Assembly: GCA_025462735.1 (NCBI GenBank)
Contig: JAOAPC010000009.1
Location: 113,469-177,468, forward strand
Origin: Acidobacteriaceae bacterium
Lineage (GTDB): Bacteria > Acidobacteriota > Terriglobia > Terriglobales > Acidobacteriaceae
Direction: 5' to 3'
DNA: 64,000 nucleotides
Shown: positions 63,239 through 64,000 of the stretch, in pieces
How the letters are laid out: each line of letters begins with the position of its first letter
How positions within the stretch are numbered: the stretch's first letter is position 1
Notes under the pieces: generated by a model
The model's input: only the letters and a program-made list of their open reading frames with translations
Databases searched by the model: none
What the model was told of the DNA's origin: nothing
Made by a program: the position numbers and the translations under genes

Positions 63239-63748
63239 CTATTGCGCTATAGGATAACCGATACATGTCGGCACGTCCGGAGCTATGGCTGTTGGCCCTG
63301 GATCTATCCGCAACACGCCATCACTAACCATGCAGAAATTGCGAACACCGGTTGAATTATATCCAAGTGGGGCCGAACTGGCGACGAACTGCGTATTCGG
63401 ACTCCCGCTGCCCCCACCTGAACCCGCCGACAAGAACTGGTATCCACTCTTGGAGCCGCTTGAAAGAACGCTGTCGAGGATGCAAGCGTTCGTGCTGGAC
63501 GGCCCACTGCTACAGCTGCTTCCTCCTGGGCCCAGGTTAGAAAGAGAAGCCGCGTAACCCGCATTCTGGTAAGAGGCGGCATAAGTGATCTGAGCCGTCG
63601 AAATTTGCCGAATGCTGGCGGCCGCTGCGGATTCGTCCGCTGAGATCTTCGCCCGCAGAAGACTCGGGATCGCAATAGCTGCAATGATCAGAATGATCGC
63701 GACCACGATCAGCAGTTCAATCAATGAAAAGCCCTGTTGCCTGCGCAT
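63239..63748 (-). CDS. Type IV pilin, PilA-like
   Basis: 169 residues. The short leader MRRQQG is cleaved before F7 and Glu sits at mature +5 (FSLIELLIVVAIILIIAAIA), giving the N-methylated pilin helix. The globular part is Ser/Gly-rich with four cysteines, two of them in CSSGPSSTNAC. It is probably the major or a minor pilin. The assembly ATPase and platform lie at 55616-58528. Confidence 0.9.
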   Translation of the reverse strand: MRRQQGFSLIELLIVVAIILIIAAIAIPSLLRAKISADESAAAASIRQISTAQITYAASYQNAGYAASLSNLGPGGSSCSSGPSSTNACILDSVLSSGSKSGYQFLSAGSGGGSGSPNTQFVASSAPLGYNSTGVRNFCMVSDGVLRIDPGPTAIAPDVPTCIGYPIAQ

Positions 63749-63875
63749 AGTTGTTCCTCACTATTTACCGGTGCACCTAAATTTCCATTCTCCGGTTACC
63801 AGAGGTCATCAGACGATGTGACGATGGAAAGTCCGGATACTACTGTCGCTCAAAAAACCGCCTCAGAAAACATAA

Positions 63876-63903
63876 GAGCATCGGATGTTGCCATCCGATG
63901 CTC
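63876..63903 (-). terminator. Hairpin terminator
   Basis: A 12-bp perfect stem GAGCATCGGATG/CATCCGATGCTC with a 4-base loop, followed on the minus strand by a T-rich stretch. It lies after the end of the partial gene on the right. Confidence 0.75.
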
Positions 63904-63942
63904 CCGGCTCGTACCCTCCCCCAGGTACTTTGCCAAATCTAA

Positions 63943-64000
63943 CTACTGCATCGGGGCGAACGGCGCCACGTTGCAGGTTGCGTCAGTCGTTACGTTCGTC
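63943..64000 (-). CDS. C-terminal tail of a minus-strand gene (cut by window edge)
   Basis: The last 18 codons are visible, ending NVAPFAPMQ and a TAG at 63943-63945, and containing one cysteine. A hairpin terminator follows. It is in line with the pilin gene and could be a second pilin, but this cannot be shown from so short a piece. Confidence 0.45.
   Translation of the reverse strand, partial: TNVTTDATCNVAPFAPMQ

Overview
The window looks like a chromosomal piece of an Acidobacteriota genome, probably a Terriglobia/Koribacter-like soil lineage. This is inferred from gene content: a diderm cell with RND efflux, LolA and outer-membrane barrels, a stand-alone class D sortase with one LPXTG-like substrate, a split PilMNO/GspEF secretion-pilus locus, moderately high G+C, and frequent GTG/TTG starts. 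No rRNA, tRNA, insertion sequence, phage or CRISPR array was seen.

Layout. 1-3116: RND efflux pump (permease cut by the left edge, plus adaptor) on the minus strand behind a promoter with an overlapping inverted repeat. 3217-6584: threonine-aldolase-like lyase, a VapBC toxin-antitoxin pair with a palindromic operator, and a nucleotidyltransferase/metallophosphoesterase pair. 6703-16681: a plus-strand cassette of nine genes (SAM methyltransferase, a glycosidase-like protein whose barrel looks circularly permuted, two nucleotide-sugar epimerases, a B12-binding radical SAM enzyme, four glycosyltransferases). Its last six genes overlap or nearly abut, and it ends in a strong terminator. It looks like a dedicated pathway for a modified oligosaccharide or surface glycan and is the best candidate here for a poorly described system. 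16750-18755: SYLF lipid-binding protein, class D sortase and its LPQTS-bearing substrate.

18877-43619 is largely devoted to exopolysaccharide or surface polysaccharide. A minus-strand set (polytopic GT-C-like membrane protein, three envelope proteins, GH71/99-like lipoprotein, nucleotidyltransferase, GT4, debranching-type glucosidase) diverges from a plus-strand pair: a giant TPR/outer-membrane-barrel exporter (BcsC/PelB-like architecture) and a Wzx/PelG-like flippase fused to a soluble domain with an EGNHR motif. Envelope proteins and a second minus-strand set follow (GT4, GT2, dTMP-kinase-like P-loop kinase, STAS protein without the phosphorylatable serine, degenerate sugar-nucleotidyltransferase-like beta-helix protein), then an ECF sigma factor.

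44405-51703: a gene-free stretch with two 28-bp direct repeats, a DUF892 ferritin-like stress protein, a NarL-type response regulator, a UdgX-type uracil-DNA glycosylase, a coupled SDR/SRPBCC/zinc-alcohol-dehydrogenase operon, and an A-type Fe-S carrier. 51888-59309: minus-strand type II secretion/type IV pilus-like operon (F, E, PilM, PilN, PilO, PilP/GspC-like, pseudopilin) with LolA upstream; no secretin or prepilin peptidase gene is present. 59500-64000: a small basic protein behind an inverted repeat, a methyltransferase, a TPR protein with an ABC-2 exporter, a type IV pilin, and the tail of another minus-strand gene cut by the right edge.
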